Assembly: GCA_003280605.1 (NCBI GenBank)
Contig: QCEM01000013.1
Span: forward strand, 1-50,433
Origin: SAR116 cluster bacterium AG-355-O21
GTDB taxonomy: Bacteria; Pseudomonadota; Alphaproteobacteria; Thalassobaculales; Thalassobaculaceae
Length of the DNA: 50,433 bases
Reading direction: 5' to 3'
Shown here: positions 23,674-33,830 of the stretch, piece after piece
How positions within the stretch are numbered: the stretch's first letter is position 1
Layout of the letters: each line of letters starts with the position of its first letter
Notes under the pieces: generated by a model
What the model was told of the DNA's origin: nothing
Databases searched by the model: none
The model's input: only the letters and a program-made list of their open reading frames with translations
Translations under genes and position numbers: made by a program

Positions 23674-24945
23674 CTACATTGCGCCCGGTGGCGCGGTTTG
23701 CTGCAGACGCATTAGCCAGGGCGCCATTGCCGCCTGTGGAGACGGCGGCGGGCCTGACAGGGCCTCGATCAACTGTTCTAAGCTTTCTAACGAATGTATC
23801 GGTCGAAATTCATCAACATGCGGCAAGATCGCTCGGATACCCTGAGATTTGGGCTCAAAGCCATCATAGCGCAAGAGGGGATTTAACCAAATTAATCGCC
23901 GGCAGGATCGGCGCAAGCGATCCATCTCCGCCTGCAGGTCAGCGCCAACTTCGCGGTCCAGCCCGTCGGTAATCAGCAAAACCAGTGGCCCTTGGGTCAA
24001 GACCCGCCGGCTCCAGACGTGGTTGAACTGATGCAGGCAATGGCCAATGCGGGTCCCGCCCGACCAGTCATTCACGCGCTCGCCGACCTTGGCAATTGCT
24101 TCATCAACATCCTTATAGCGCAAATAGCGGGTGACATTTGACAAATGGGTGCCAAACAAAAAAGTGTGAACGCGGTCTTGGTCACTGGTCAGTGCATGCA
24201 TGAAATGCAACAGCATCCGCGAATAACGGGCCATTGATCCTGAGATATCACAAATCACCACCACCGGGGGTTGCCGGTGCCGCGGCTTTTTAAAGCGCAG
24301 CATCTCAACACCGCCACTGGCGCGCACTGCCGCCCTGAGGCTGGCACGCATATAGGCACGCCGGCCATTTTTCGAGGCTTGAAAGCGGCGAGTCATGACG
24401 GCCCGAATAGGCAATCGCATGCGGCGGATTGCAGCTTTCGCATGGCTAACTTCTGCCAATGACATTTTTTCAAAGTCCATGGTCCGCAAAACGTCTTTAT
24501 CGGAATAGGTGAGGGCGGCATCAAACTGATATTCCTCCTCGCCGCCAGGCTGATCTGTGGCCGGATCGTGCTGTTTGTCGCCGCTGATGGCGTCGGCAAG
24601 CCGTCGGCTCATATCCGCGCCTTTTTCGGTATCCGGCGACCGAAATTCAGGCAATACCATTTGCATCATCCGCTCCAGAATGCGCGGATTACGCCAAAAA
24701 ATATGAAAGGCTTGGTCAAACAGCTCGCGTTGATCGCGGCGATTGACGAACACGGCATGCAGGGTCCAGTAAAAATCTTCGCGGTTGCCAAGGCCGACCA
24801 CCCGAACCGCATTGACCGCATCAATCACCTTGCCGGGACCAACCGGCAAACCGGCGGCTCGCAGAACACGCGCAAAATGCATGACATTTTCATACAAACG
24901 CCCGCCACCATTGGCGGTTGGCGGGGCTGGTGGGGTGATATCCAT
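23674..24945 (-). CDS. coxE: CoxE-type VWA-domain protein
   Basis: The 423-residue protein has a von Willebrand A domain in its second half, with an intact MIDAS motif DISGS at 233-237 and a downstream TDGLDREVG. CoxE-type VWA proteins pair with CoxD/MoxR ATPases to mature CO dehydrogenase and related enzymes, completing the metal centre. The N-terminal half is basic and helical, as usual. It begins 17 nt after the end of the CoxD-type gene. No strong Shine-Dalgarno is visible, so translation may depend on coupling to the upstream gene. Confidence 0.92.
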   Translation of the reverse strand: MDITPPAPPTANGGGRLYENVMHFARVLRAAGLPVGPGKVIDAVNAVRVVGLGNREDFYWTLHAVFVNRRDQRELFDQAFHIFWRNPRILERMMQMVLPEFRSPDTEKGADMSRRLADAISGDKQHDPATDQPGGEEEYQFDAALTYSDKDVLRTMDFEKMSLAEVSHAKAAIRRMRLPIRAVMTRRFQASKNGRRAYMRASLRAAVRASGGVEMLRFKKPRHRQPPVVVICDISGSMARYSRMLLHFMHALTSDQDRVHTFLFGTHLSNVTRYLRYKDVDEAIAKVGERVNDWSGGTRIGHCLHQFNHVWSRRVLTQGPLVLLITDGLDREVGADLQAEMDRLRRSCRRLIWLNPLLRYDGFEPKSQGIRAILPHVDEFRPIHSLESLEQLIEALSGPPPSPQAAMAPWLMRLQQTAPPGAM

Positions 24946-24962
24946 CCGCTTGTTCAGTGCAA

Positions 24963-25901
24963 TCAGGAGGCGGGGGTGATGTTATTTCGCCCCGGCGCCG
25001 ACATTTCGGCACGCAGCTGACTTAAAATCTGATTGGCTTCAGAGCCTTGGATTTTGGCGATATCATCCTGGAATTTCAACAATACCCCAAGGGTGTTGTC
25101 GATCGCTTCTTGGTCAAGGGCGAGATAATCTAGCTGTACCAATGCATGGGCCCAATCAATGGTTTCCGCAACCCCGGGCAGCTTAAACAAGTCCTGACCG
25201 CGCAGGGCCTGCACGAAACTGACAATCTCAGCGCTCAGTGCCGCCGGCGCCGTGGGTGCTTTTCGGGCCAGAATATTGCGCTCGCGGTCAGCATCGGGAT
25301 AGCCGACCCAATGATAGAAGCAGCGCCGCTTCAAGGCGTCATGGACTTCCCGTGTGCGGTTCGACGTGATGATCACCAGCGGCGGCTCGGCAGCTTTGAT
25401 AACGCCGATTTCAGGCACCGTGACTTGGAAATCAGAGAGTATTTCAAGCAAGAAAGCTTCAAACGGCTCATCGGTCCGATCAAGCTCGTCGATCAAAAGG
25501 ATGGGCGCACCTTCAGGACTATTTTCCAGCGCCTGCAGGAGGGGCCGTTTGATCAGGAATTCAGGCCCGAAAATGTCGCCTGCGATGTCGTCGACAACGG
25601 CTGTGCCGCGAGCTTCAGCAAGCCGAATTTCCATCATTTGCCGGGGATAATTCCATTCATAGACGGCACTTGCCGTGTCCAAGCCTTCATAGCATTGCAA
25701 GCGGATCAATGGCCGCCCAAGGGCTGTGGACAGAACCTTTGCGATCTCGGTCTTGCCGACACCGGCTTCACCTTCCAAAAACAGCGGCCGGCTGAGCGAA
25801 AGCGACAAATAAAGAGCCGTCGCCAGCGCCCTATCGGCGACATAATTGCCATCGGCAAGCATGGTCGCTGTCGCGTCTACCGACGTCGGCAATGCAGTCA
25901 T
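24963..25901 (-). CDS. coxD: CoxD-type MoxR-family AAA+ ATPase
   Basis: The 312-residue AAA+ protein has Walker A GEAGVGKT at 44-51, Walker B LLIDELD at 135-141, and sensor TSNRTREVHDALKRR. MoxR ATPases of the CoxD branch act as chaperones that build the Cu-Mo or related centre with the VWA partner CoxE, and CoxG is thought to recruit them to the membrane. AGGAG lies just upstream of the ATG at 25901. It sits 10 nt after an NTF2-like gene and is followed directly by coxE, the canonical pairing. Confidence 0.94.
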   Translation of the reverse strand: MTALPTSVDATATMLADGNYVADRALATALYLSLSLSRPLFLEGEAGVGKTEIAKVLSTALGRPLIRLQCYEGLDTASAVYEWNYPRQMMEIRLAEARGTAVVDDIAGDIFGPEFLIKRPLLQALENSPEGAPILLIDELDRTDEPFEAFLLEILSDFQVTVPEIGVIKAAEPPLVIITSNRTREVHDALKRRCFYHWVGYPDADRERNILARKAPTAPAALSAEIVSFVQALRGQDLFKLPGVAETIDWAHALVQLDYLALDQEAIDNTLGVLLKFQDDIAKIQGSEANQILSQLRAEMSAPGRNNITPAS

Positions 25902-25911
25902 CGTTTCGCTC

Positions 25912-26385
25912 CTAAGGTAAAGTCAGATGGCTGGCCGCCGCAGCCGTTGCCCGCAGCCGTTGTGCTTTGCGGTCAGCGAATTTAGCAATGCGTTCAGCTG
26001 AAAAGCCTGTTTGTGCAAGCGCCATCGCAGCATCAAAAATCTCAAAATAGTCTTTAATTTTCGGCCCCTCGAACTGAAACCGGGAAATGCTATCGAACAT
26101 CACCCGGCGACCGCCAGCTTCCGGCAATGTCGATGTATAGCTAAAAAGATAGCGCGCATAGCCAATTGAACCAGTCATAATCGGTTCGTGCATGTGCCAC
26201 TTGAAATCCTTGGCTTTGCCCCAAAAGTGCGTTTCGAGCATGTCAGCGATTGCCGCGTGCCCCTGAAAACTGCCATAAAAGCCATCGTGATAGATGCCGT
26301 CTACCGTGAAAAGATCAGCTAAAACAGTGCCCTCGCCAGCCTCGACGGCAGCTGTGAATTGTGCCAGGAGATGATCAAAATTCAT
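25912..26385 (-). CDS. NTF2-like/SnoaL-fold protein
   Basis: The 157-residue protein has the cone-shaped NTF2-like fold pattern: an N-terminal helix, LFTVDGIYHDGFYG, the central strands with FKWHMHEP, and a C-terminal extended helix rich in Ala and Arg. Members act as small-molecule binding proteins or isomerases and dehydratases. It appears to be the first gene of the CoxDE-XdhC operon, 10 nt before coxD, with GAAAGG upstream of the start. I do not recognise a specific subfamily. A role in delivering or handling the substrate of the molybdenum enzyme is possible, but unproven. Confidence 0.75.
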   Translation of the reverse strand: MNFDHLLAQFTAAVEAGEGTVLADLFTVDGIYHDGFYGSFQGHAAIADMLETHFWGKAKDFKWHMHEPIMTGSIGYARYLFSYTSTLPEAGGRRVMFDSISRFQFEGPKIKDYFEIFDAAMALAQTGFSAERIAKFADRKAQRLRATAAAASHLTLP

Positions 26386-26508
26386 CGTCTAAAGCCTTTC
26401 AAACAGATGCCGGAATGTTATCTCATGGTCATGGCCCAGGCCGCAAGTGAACGGCAGGCATAAAAATGTTGCTCAATTTTTATTCAGTGCGTAAATACTG
26501 CACATAAC

Positions 26509-27501
26509 ATGAGCATTCAAATTCAAAATATCGCCTTGCAGGCGCCCGTGGTGTTGGCACCCATGTCAGGTGTCACGGACCGCCCTTTTCGGCAATTGGT
26601 GCGCCGCTGGGGTGTTGGCTTAGTGGTCACCGAAATGATTGCCAGTGCGGCAATGATCCACGCCCATCGCCAAGAATTACGCAAGTTATCAGATGATGAC
26701 GCCAGTGAGTTTCCCTTGGCGGTACAATTGGCTGGTTGGGACCCTGAAATGATGCGACAGGCAGCGCGCTTGTGCTGTGACCGAGGTGCCGCGATCATTG
26801 ATATCAATATGGGATGCCCGGCGAAAAAAGTTGTTAACCGCCTGTCAGGTTCGGCATTGATGCGTGACGAAGCTGAGGCCGCGCGGATCATCGAGGCTGT
26901 TGTCGCCGGTGCCGGCAATGTGCCGGTGACCTTAAAAATGCGAACCGGCTGGGATGAACAGCATCGAAACGCCCCAAGTATTGCCAAAACTGCTGAAGAT
27001 TTGGGGGTTACCTTAATCACGGTGCATGGCCGAAGTCGAGCACAGAAATTCTCTGGGCGGGCTGATTGGGGCTTCATCGCCGAAGTGAAACAGGCCGTCT
27101 CGGTGCCGGTCATTGCCAATGGCGATATCGAAACCCTTGAGGATGTTGCCGCATGCTTACGGCAGTCAAAGGCTGACGGCGTCATGATTGGCCGCGGCGC
27201 CTATGGGCGACCCTGGTTTCCGGCGCAGGTTGCAGCCTTCTTAGCAACCGGAGAGCGACGCCCGGACCCTGATTTGGCGACCAAGCGGCGGACCATGGAT
27301 CACCATATTCGTGACGTGTTGCATCATTACGGCCGCGCCCATGGCCTGCGCCTGGCCCGCAAACACATGGGTTGGTACGCCCGGGGAATCCCCAATGCCG
27401 CAGCTTTTCGTGAGGTTATCAATAATACCATGGATGAAACGGTTGTTTTTGACGCGTTAGAGCGTTTTCTTGGCGCGGATGCGCAAAGTGAGGCGGCATG
27501 A
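26509..27501 (+). CDS. dusB: tRNA-dihydrouridine synthase B
   Basis: The 330-residue flavoenzyme reduces specific uridines in tRNA D-loops. Catalytic C103 lies in [11 protein letters not shown], and the FMN-binding [16 protein letters not shown] and NGDIETLED follow. Length is typical. The ATG at 26509 has no Shine-Dalgarno; a weak promoter-like pair (TTGCTC at 26469, TAAATA at 26492, 17 nt apart) would give a near-leaderless mRNA. It overlaps ntrB by four bases (ATGA). dusB in front of ntrBC is a widely conserved arrangement. Confidence 0.95.
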   Translation: MSIQIQNIALQAPVVLAPMSGVTDRPFRQLVRRWGVGLVVTEMIASAAMIHAHRQELRKLSDDDASEFPLAVQLAGWDPEMMRQAARLCCDRGAAIIDINMGCPAKKVVNRLSGSALMRDEAEAARIIEAVVAGAGNVPVTLKMRTGWDEQHRNAPSIAKTAEDLGVTLITVHGRSRAQKFSGRADWGFIAEVKQAVSVPVIANGDIETLEDVAACLRQSKADGVMIGRGAYGRPWFPAQVAAFLATGERRPDPDLATKRRTMDHHIRDVLHHYGRAHGLRLARKHMGWYARGIPNAAAFREVINNTMDETVVFDALERFLGADAQSEAA

Positions 27502-28643
27502 TTGAATTGAAATCAGCACTTCCCGGTTCGACCCGCGGCGCGGCAACTGTCATCAACGCGATTGCGGTACCGGTTTTCATGGTCGACATGAATGATAAAT
27601 TGGTGTTCGTAAATTTCGCGGCGGAAGTGTTTTTTGGCGGCGGTGCGTCCTTGCTCGAAGGTCAACACCTATTTAATTTTCTGCCCGAAGATTGCCCGCT
27701 TGCGGCCATGATCGTGGCCGCCCGGGCGCAGGAATTGAGTTTGTCGGACTCCCAGTTGGCGCTGGAATCGCCGCGTCTTGGCCAGCGTGTTGTTAACGTT
27801 CAAGTGGTGCCGGTTACCGATCATCCAGGACATGTCGCGGTGTCGATGCAAGAGCAGTCGGTTGCGACCACATTACAAGCACAAATGAGCTCGCGTGGCT
27901 CGGCCCGTTCCGTGACCGCGATGGGGGCAATGCTGGCACATGAGGTGAAAAACCCTTTGTCGGGGATTCGCGGTGCTGCCCAGCTGCTGGAGCAGGGGGC
28001 AGATGAAAATGATTGTGAGCTCACTCAATTGATTTGTGATGAAGCGGATCGAATTGTGAAATTGGTCGAACGCATGGAAGCCTTTGGCGATGACCGACCG
28101 ATCAGCAAAACAGCTGTAAATATCCATGAAGTCTTGGAACATTGCCGCCGCTTGGCGCAATCAGGTTTCGGTCGCCATGTGCATTTTAATGAAGAATATG
28201 ACCCGTCACTGCCGCCGGTCTTAGGCAATCGTGACCTGCTGGTGCAAATGTTTTTGAATGTCATCAAAAATGCCTGCGAAGCTGTTGAACGCGACAATTC
28301 GGTGATTGATTTGCGGACCTCATATCGCCATGGCATGCGGGTTGCAGTGGCCGGATCAAGCGAGCGCCTGCATCTGCCGTTGCTGGTTGAGGTTAAAGAC
28401 AATGGCAGCGGTATCCCGGCCGAGCTGCAAGCACATTTGTTCGATGCTTTCGTGACCACAAAATTAAATGGCTCGGGGCTTGGCTTGGCATTCGTGGCAA
28501 AAGCTGTTTCGGACCATGGCGGCGTTGTCCAAGTCGATAGCGGTCCACAGGGAACCGGTTTGCGGTTTTCTTTGCCGATTGCCCCAATGGTTAATGATAC
28601 GGCACAGACATTAACGGCAATGCGGACTGGCAACGGCGCATGA
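27498..28643 (+). CDS. ntrB: Nitrogen regulation sensor kinase NtrB
   Basis: The 381-residue cytoplasmic kinase has an N-terminal PAS domain (about 15-125), the H-box [15 protein letters not shown] with phospho-acceptor H148, and an ATPase domain with [15 protein letters not shown] and GSGLGLAFV. NtrB phosphorylates or dephosphorylates NtrC according to the PII signal. It overlaps dusB by four bases at its start and ntrC by four at its end (ATGA both times), so the three are translationally coupled. Confidence 0.96.
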   Translation: MIELKSALPGSTRGAATVINAIAVPVFMVDMNDKLVFVNFAAEVFFGGGASLLEGQHLFNFLPEDCPLAAMIVAARAQELSLSDSQLALESPRLGQRVVNVQVVPVTDHPGHVAVSMQEQSVATTLQAQMSSRGSARSVTAMGAMLAHEVKNPLSGIRGAAQLLEQGADENDCELTQLICDEADRIVKLVERMEAFGDDRPISKTAVNIHEVLEHCRRLAQSGFGRHVHFNEEYDPSLPPVLGNRDLLVQMFLNVIKNACEAVERDNSVIDLRTSYRHGMRVAVAGSSERLHLPLLVEVKDNGSGIPAELQAHLFDAFVTTKLNGSGLGLAFVAKAVSDHGGVVQVDSGPQGTGLRFSLPIAPMVNDTAQTLTAMRTGNGA

Positions 28644-30088
28644 GTGCTCGATCAACGATTCTTATCGCCGATGATGATCGCGCCATCCGCACGGTCTTAG
28701 GTCAAGCGCTGACTCGTGCCGGCCATGATGTGCACACCACCGATACCGCAGCAACACTATGGCAGTGGATTAGCCGCGGTGACGGCGATTTGGTGATCAC
28801 CGATGTTGTCATGCCGGACGAAAACGGCCTTGATTTGCTGCCGCGCATTAAGCGCGTCCGCCCTGATCTGCGGATCATTGTCATGAGTGCGCAGAACACC
28901 CTGTTGACGGCGTTGAAGGCAAATGAGCGCGGGGCGTTCGATTATCTGCCGAAACCGTTTGATCTAAATGAGCTGCTCACCTCCGTCAGCAAGGCTTTGG
29001 CGGCTCCGCGCGAAACCGCGGTCGATGCGGAAGTTGAGGGCGAAGATGAAGCACTGCCGTTAATTGGCCGATCCGCAGCCATGCAAGAGATTTACCGAAC
29101 CATGGCCCGGTTGGTGAGCACGGATTTAACGGTCATGATCAGTGGTGAATCAGGTACCGGTAAAGAATTAGTCGCTCGCGCCCTGCACGACTATGGCAAA
29201 CGCTGGCGGGGGCCGTTTGTTGCGGTGAATATGGCAGCGATCCCGAGGGATTTGATCGAAAGTGAGCTTTTCGGTCATGAAAAAGGGGCGTTTACAGGCG
29301 CCACCAATCGCTCCGTCGGGCGGTTTGCGCAGGCGCAAGCCGGGACGTTATTTTTAGATGAAATCGGCGACATGCCGCCGGAAGCGCAAACCCGTCTGCT
29401 GCGGGTGCTGCAAGAGGGCGAATACACCTCTGTCGGCGGCCGCGAGACGATTCGTACCGATGTTCGGATCGTCGCAGCGACACACCGGGATTTACGCCAA
29501 CACATTCGCCAAGGATTGTTTCGCGAGGATTTGTTTTATCGCTTGAATGTGGTGCCAATTCGGATGCCGCCACTGCGTGAGCGGCGCGAGGACGTGCCTG
29601 ATTTAGCGCGCCATTTCTTAGCCCAGGCAGCCGAAGAAGGCTTGCCGGAAAAAGCCATTGATGGGCCGGGATTTGAGCGCCTTCGGCGGCATGACTGGCC
29701 GGGTAATGTGCGTGAGCTGGAAAATATGATGCGCCGGATTGCAGCACTTTACGCCGAAGAAGTGATCGGCGAGGCGGTGCTGGCATCGGAAATTGAGGGC
29801 TTAGATGACCTTCAAGACTTTGGCGATGGTCCCGCCGCCGATGAAAGTCTCGGACAAGCGGTGGAACGCCACTTGGATGCGTATTTTGGCGGCCATGGTG
29901 ATGGCTTGCCGCCGAACGGGTTATACGATCGAATTGTCCAGGAAATTGAACGCCCATTGCTGACCATTTCCTTGGCGGCCTGTCGCGGCAATCAAATTAA
30001 AGCTGCCGAATTGCTTGGCATTAACCGCAATACTTTGCGCAAGAAACTGCGTTTATTGGACATACCGGTCATTCGTGACCTAAAGTAG
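28640..30088 (+). CDS. ntrC: Nitrogen regulation response regulator NtrC (sigma-54 activator)
   Basis: The 482-residue regulator has a receiver domain with phospho-acceptor D55 ([13 protein letters not shown]) and a sigma-54 AAA+ domain with Walker A GESGTGKE. The sigma-54 contact loop GAFTGA is intact. A Fis-type helix-turn-helix ([19 protein letters not shown]) ends the protein. Phosphorylated NtrC activates ammonium assimilation and nitrogen-scavenging genes. It partners with ntrB and is followed after 29 nt by ntrY. Confidence 0.96.
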   Translation: MSARSTILIADDDRAIRTVLGQALTRAGHDVHTTDTAATLWQWISRGDGDLVITDVVMPDENGLDLLPRIKRVRPDLRIIVMSAQNTLLTALKANERGAFDYLPKPFDLNELLTSVSKALAAPRETAVDAEVEGEDEALPLIGRSAAMQEIYRTMARLVSTDLTVMISGESGTGKELVARALHDYGKRWRGPFVAVNMAAIPRDLIESELFGHEKGAFTGATNRSVGRFAQAQAGTLFLDEIGDMPPEAQTRLLRVLQEGEYTSVGGRETIRTDVRIVAATHRDLRQHIRQGLFREDLFYRLNVVPIRMPPLRERREDVPDLARHFLAQAAEEGLPEKAIDGPGFERLRRHDWPGNVRELENMMRRIAALYAEEVIGEAVLASEIEGLDDLQDFGDGPAADESLGQAVERHLDAYFGGHGDGLPPNGLYDRIVQEIERPLLTISLAACRGNQIKAAELLGINRNTLRKKLRLLDIPVIRDLK

Positions 30089-30117
30089 TTTGGCATTTTC
30101 AGCATATAGCCGAGGCG

Positions 30118-32394
30118 ATGGCACAGATATCTCTGCACGGCGATAAGACAGTGCGAAACACGGTTATGGGTCGTATCTGGCGTTATTTGACTGCCTTTAC
30201 GGCGGTTAAAAATCGCTGGCGTCGGGTTGCCGTCCTGGTCTTGTTGGCGGCAACACTGGCCGCTGCTGCAACCAGTTACTTATTGGTGACCGACACCGGC
30301 CGTGACGGCAGTGAGGCACAAACCGTTTTGGCGGTGCTGTACGGTAATTTGTTCCTGTTGTTATTGGTTGGGGTCTTGGTTGGCCGCCGGGTCGTCAAAC
30401 TGTGGGTTGAGCGTCGCCGCGGTCTGGCCGGATCACGGCTGCATGTCCGCTTAGTGTTGTTGTTTGGTCTGGTGGCCATGACACCGGCTGTGATCGTGTC
30501 GGCGTTTTCAATCACATTTTTCGATTTTGGGGTCCGTGAGTGGTTCAGTGATCGGGTTGGTGCCGCGGTTAAAAGTGCCGAGGCCGTTGCTGAGGCTTAT
30601 CTGAAAGAGCACCAGGAGACCATCAAAGGCCAAATCTTGTTAATCGCCAATGATATGAATCGCGATGCGGCTATTTTATCGCGCAATATCAACGATTTGC
30701 GAAAGGTTGTTCGGGTGCATTCTGTGGTTCGGAATCTCCCCGAAGTGGTGGTTTTTAATGTTGATGGAACCGTGTTGGCGCGTTCCGCACTGAGTTTGAG
30801 TTTTGATTTTCAGCCCATCGCCGAGGCGGTAATGCAGCGTGCCGAAACCGGTGAGGTGGTTGTGATCCCAGCCGGTGAAGACGAAAAAGTCAGGGCTCTG
30901 GTCAGACTGAACCGATTTACCGATGCCTATCTGCTGATTGGCCGCTATGTGGATAGTGACATCATTGCCCATGTCTCAAGAACCGAACGGGCGGTGGCGC
31001 AATACCATGCCTTGGAGTTGAATTGGCTTGATATCCAAATCACCTTTGCGGGGATTTTCACGGTGTCCTCGCTGTTGCTGTTGATGGCGGCGATTTGGGT
31101 TGGATTGAGCATGGCCAATCGGTTGGCGCGCCCCGTGAGTGCGTTGATTGCCGCTGCCGAGCGGGTCAGTGTCGGTGATTTAACCACCCGCATTGATAAA
31201 ACCGAGGATGCAGGTGAGCTTAAAATCCTCGGCACATCATTTAACCGCATGGCGCAGCAACTGGAAGTTCAGCGTTTTGATCTGATTGATGCCAACCGGC
31301 AACTCGATCAACGGCGGATTTTCACCGTAGCTGTCCTGGAAGGGGTGTCGGCCGGGATCATTGGTCTGACACCGAACGGCGAAATCAACCTCAGCAACAG
31401 GATCGCCGGCGAGCTTTTGGATACCGACCTAAATGATTTCTTAGGCAGCTCGCTTGTCGATGCGGTCCCTGAATTCGGTGATTTGATGCAAAAGGCGATG
31501 AGCGGTCGGCGACGTTCCATCGAACGCGAGGTTGTGATTTTACGCGCCGAGCGACGGATCAATCTGTTCGTCCGCTTAACCGCAGAATTCGAGGGCCAAT
31601 CCGTGGTTGGCTATGTGGTCACCTTCGATGATATTTCCGACCTGCTTTCGGCCCAACGAATTGCTGCATGGGCCGATGTGGCGCGCCGGATCGCGCATGA
31701 AATTAAAAACCCTTTGACGCCGATCCAATTGGCGGCAGAGCGCTTGAAACGAAAATATGCGACCGAAATTCAAAGCGATCATGATGTCTTCATCGACTGC
31801 ACCGATACCATTGTCCGCCAGGTTGACGACATTGGCCGCATGGTTGATGAGTTTTCCGCTTTTGCGCGCATGCCGTCGCCGCAGATTGAGGCCACCAATC
31901 TGTCAGAGTTGATGCGTGAGATGTGGGCTTTTCACGCCAATGCCCATGACGGCATCACCGTAAACTTAGCAGCTGATGCGGTCCCCTTCATGGTGCCCTG
32001 CGACAGCCGGCAAATTCGGCAAGCGGTCACCAATCTGATCAAGAATGCTGCGGAATCGATCACCTCCTGTTTTGTGGCAGGTGAATTAGCGGCCGGTGAC
32101 GGCCTGATCCAACTGGCGATACATCGGCGCGCTGAACGGATCGTGATTTCCATTGAAGATAATGGCCGTGGGTTGCCGCTGGAAGATCGTCATCGCCTCA
32201 CGGAGCCATATGTGACCACCCGTGATCGCGGCACCGGGCTTGGATTAGCAATTGTAAAAAAGATCATGGAAGATCATGGAGGTATGCTAAAATTACGTGA
32301 TTCTCAGGATCGCGGAGCAGTTGCGGAAATGTCGTTTAATATCACGGACAGTGATCCGAATGTCGCTGATCCAGCGCTGGTTGAGGGTGTCTAA
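30118..32394 (+). CDS. ntrY: Membrane sensor kinase NtrY
   Basis: The 758-residue kinase has three N-terminal membrane helices (about 37-57, 71-92 and 110-135). A periplasmic sensor region runs to about 305, and a fourth helix lies at about 306-330. HAMP (to about 385) and PAS (about 395-500) domains follow. The H-box ARRIAHEIKNPLTP carries H527, and the ATPase domain has NLIKNAAES and GTGLGLAIV. NtrY with NtrX senses nitrogen, redox or envelope cues in alphaproteobacteria. The start at 30118 has only a weak GAGG; an ATG at 30166 is an alternative. Its stop overlaps the ntrX start (TAATG). Confidence 0.95.
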   Translation: MAQISLHGDKTVRNTVMGRIWRYLTAFTAVKNRWRRVAVLVLLAATLAAAATSYLLVTDTGRDGSEAQTVLAVLYGNLFLLLLVGVLVGRRVVKLWVERRRGLAGSRLHVRLVLLFGLVAMTPAVIVSAFSITFFDFGVREWFSDRVGAAVKSAEAVAEAYLKEHQETIKGQILLIANDMNRDAAILSRNINDLRKVVRVHSVVRNLPEVVVFNVDGTVLARSALSLSFDFQPIAEAVMQRAETGEVVVIPAGEDEKVRALVRLNRFTDAYLLIGRYVDSDIIAHVSRTERAVAQYHALELNWLDIQITFAGIFTVSSLLLLMAAIWVGLSMANRLARPVSALIAAAERVSVGDLTTRIDKTEDAGELKILGTSFNRMAQQLEVQRFDLIDANRQLDQRRIFTVAVLEGVSAGIIGLTPNGEINLSNRIAGELLDTDLNDFLGSSLVDAVPEFGDLMQKAMSGRRRSIEREVVILRAERRINLFVRLTAEFEGQSVVGYVVTFDDISDLLSAQRIAAWADVARRIAHEIKNPLTPIQLAAERLKRKYATEIQSDHDVFIDCTDTIVRQVDDIGRMVDEFSAFARMPSPQIEATNLSELMREMWAFHANAHDGITVNLAADAVPFMVPCDSRQIRQAVTNLIKNAAESITSCFVAGELAAGDGLIQLAIHRRAERIVISIEDNGRGLPLEDRHRLTEPYVTTRDRGTGLGLAIVKKIMEDHGGMLKLRDSQDRGAVAEMSFNITDSDPNVADPALVEGV

Positions 32395-33821
32395 TGGCGG
32401 GCGCGCAAGATATTCTGATTGTTGATGATGAAGCTGATATCCGCAGCCTGATCAGCGGCGTCCTTGAGGATGAGGGCTATGCCCCAAGACAGGCGGCAAA
32501 CGATCAAGAAGCTTTCGCGGCAGTGGCGTTACGCCGCCCGGATTTGATTATTTTAGATATTTGGCTGAAAAATAGCCGCTTAGACGGGCTTGGCATTTTA
32601 GAAAAAATTATTGCCGATCATCCGCATCTGCCGATCTTGATGATTAGCGGCCATGGCACCATTGAAACCGCCGTCCAGGCGATCAAAAGAGGTGCTTATG
32701 ACTTCATCGAAAAGCCCTTCAAGACCGATCGTCTGATCCATATGGTTGAGCGGGCGATTGAAGCTGCCCGGTTGCGGCGGGAAAATCATGATTTGCGTCA
32801 GCGGGCCGAGGTGGGCCTGGATGTGATCGGCCATTCGGTTGGAATCTCGCAACTGCTGGCGGCGATTGAGAAAGTCGGCCCGACCAATAGCCGAGTATTG
32901 ATCACCGGCCCGGCAGGTGCCGGCAAAGAAGTTGCCGCCCGCATGCTGCACCAACAATCCAGCCGTGTGGCCGGACCGCTTGTGGTCTTAAACTGCGCCA
33001 TTCTAAAGGCCGACCGCCTGGAAATTGAACTTTTTGGCAGGGAGGCATCGGCAGCAAGCTTTGATGCTGCCGACAAAGGCCAACAGCAACGCTTAACCGG
33101 CACGTTTGAGCAAGCACATAACGGTACGCTGTATCTCGATGAAGTTGCCGACATGCCGCTTGAGACGCAGGGCAAGATCGTGCGCATTTTACAGGAGCAG
33201 CGGTTTCGGCGCGTCGGCGGCCAATCGGTGGTTGAGGTCGATGTGCGGGTTATCGCCTCGACCTCGCGTGATTTGCAGAAGGAAATCGCCGCCGGCCGGT
33301 TTCGTGAGGATCTATTCTATCGCTTGAATGTGGTGCCGTTGCGGGTGCCGTATTTACGCGAACGCCGGGAAGATATCCCATCGCTGGTAGAACACTTCAT
33401 GGTTCAGTCAGCACGCCTAACAGGCCGTCAAGGGCGATTTCTTGGCGATGATGCAATGGCTATTCTGCAGGCCTATGATTGGCCAGGCAACGTCCGCCAG
33501 CTGCGTAATGTTATTGACTGGTTGATGATCATGGCTCCCGGCGTGGCAGATGAGCCAATTCGTGCCGATATGTTGCCGCCGGAATTTATTGGTGTTTCCC
33601 CCGGCGGTGTGAAATGGGATAAGAGTGGCGAGATTTTAGGGATGCCGTTGCGGGACGCGCGTGAGGTGTTTGAACGCGAATACTTGATGGCCCAAGTTAA
33701 CCGATTTGGCGGCAATATTTCGCGTACGGCCACTTTTGTTGGCATGGAGCGATCGGCGTTACATCGAAAACTGCGGTCCCTTGGCGTTAATGGCAATGAT
33801 CGTGACGCGGTCAGCGAATAG
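32394..33821 (+). CDS. ntrX: Response regulator NtrX
   Basis: The 475-residue NtrC-family regulator has receiver phospho-acceptor D55 (LIILDIWLKNSRLDG). Its AAA+ domain has Walker A GPAGAGKE and Walker B GTLYLDEV. A C-terminal Fis helix-turn-helix (GNISRTATFVGMERSALHRK) is present. The sigma-54-contacting GAFTGA loop is absent: the segment between LFGREAS and GTFEQAHNG carries no such motif, so it probably acts without sigma-54 remodelling. Its ATG shares a base with the ntrY stop. A 9-nt gap separates it from trkA. Confidence 0.95.
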   Translation: MAGAQDILIVDDEADIRSLISGVLEDEGYAPRQAANDQEAFAAVALRRPDLIILDIWLKNSRLDGLGILEKIIADHPHLPILMISGHGTIETAVQAIKRGAYDFIEKPFKTDRLIHMVERAIEAARLRRENHDLRQRAEVGLDVIGHSVGISQLLAAIEKVGPTNSRVLITGPAGAGKEVAARMLHQQSSRVAGPLVVLNCAILKADRLEIELFGREASAASFDAADKGQQQRLTGTFEQAHNGTLYLDEVADMPLETQGKIVRILQEQRFRRVGGQSVVEVDVRVIASTSRDLQKEIAAGRFREDLFYRLNVVPLRVPYLRERREDIPSLVEHFMVQSARLTGRQGRFLGDDAMAILQAYDWPGNVRQLRNVIDWLMIMAPGVADEPIRADMLPPEFIGVSPGGVKWDKSGEILGMPLRDAREVFEREYLMAQVNRFGGNISRTATFVGMERSALHRKLRSLGVNGNDRDAVSE

Positions 33822-33830
33822 GGTGGGGCG

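Noticed and set aside
25146-25985. 279-codon plus-strand frame over coxD
   Set aside because: It is antisense to a MoxR ATPase with intact Walker motifs and has no ribosome site or family resemblance.
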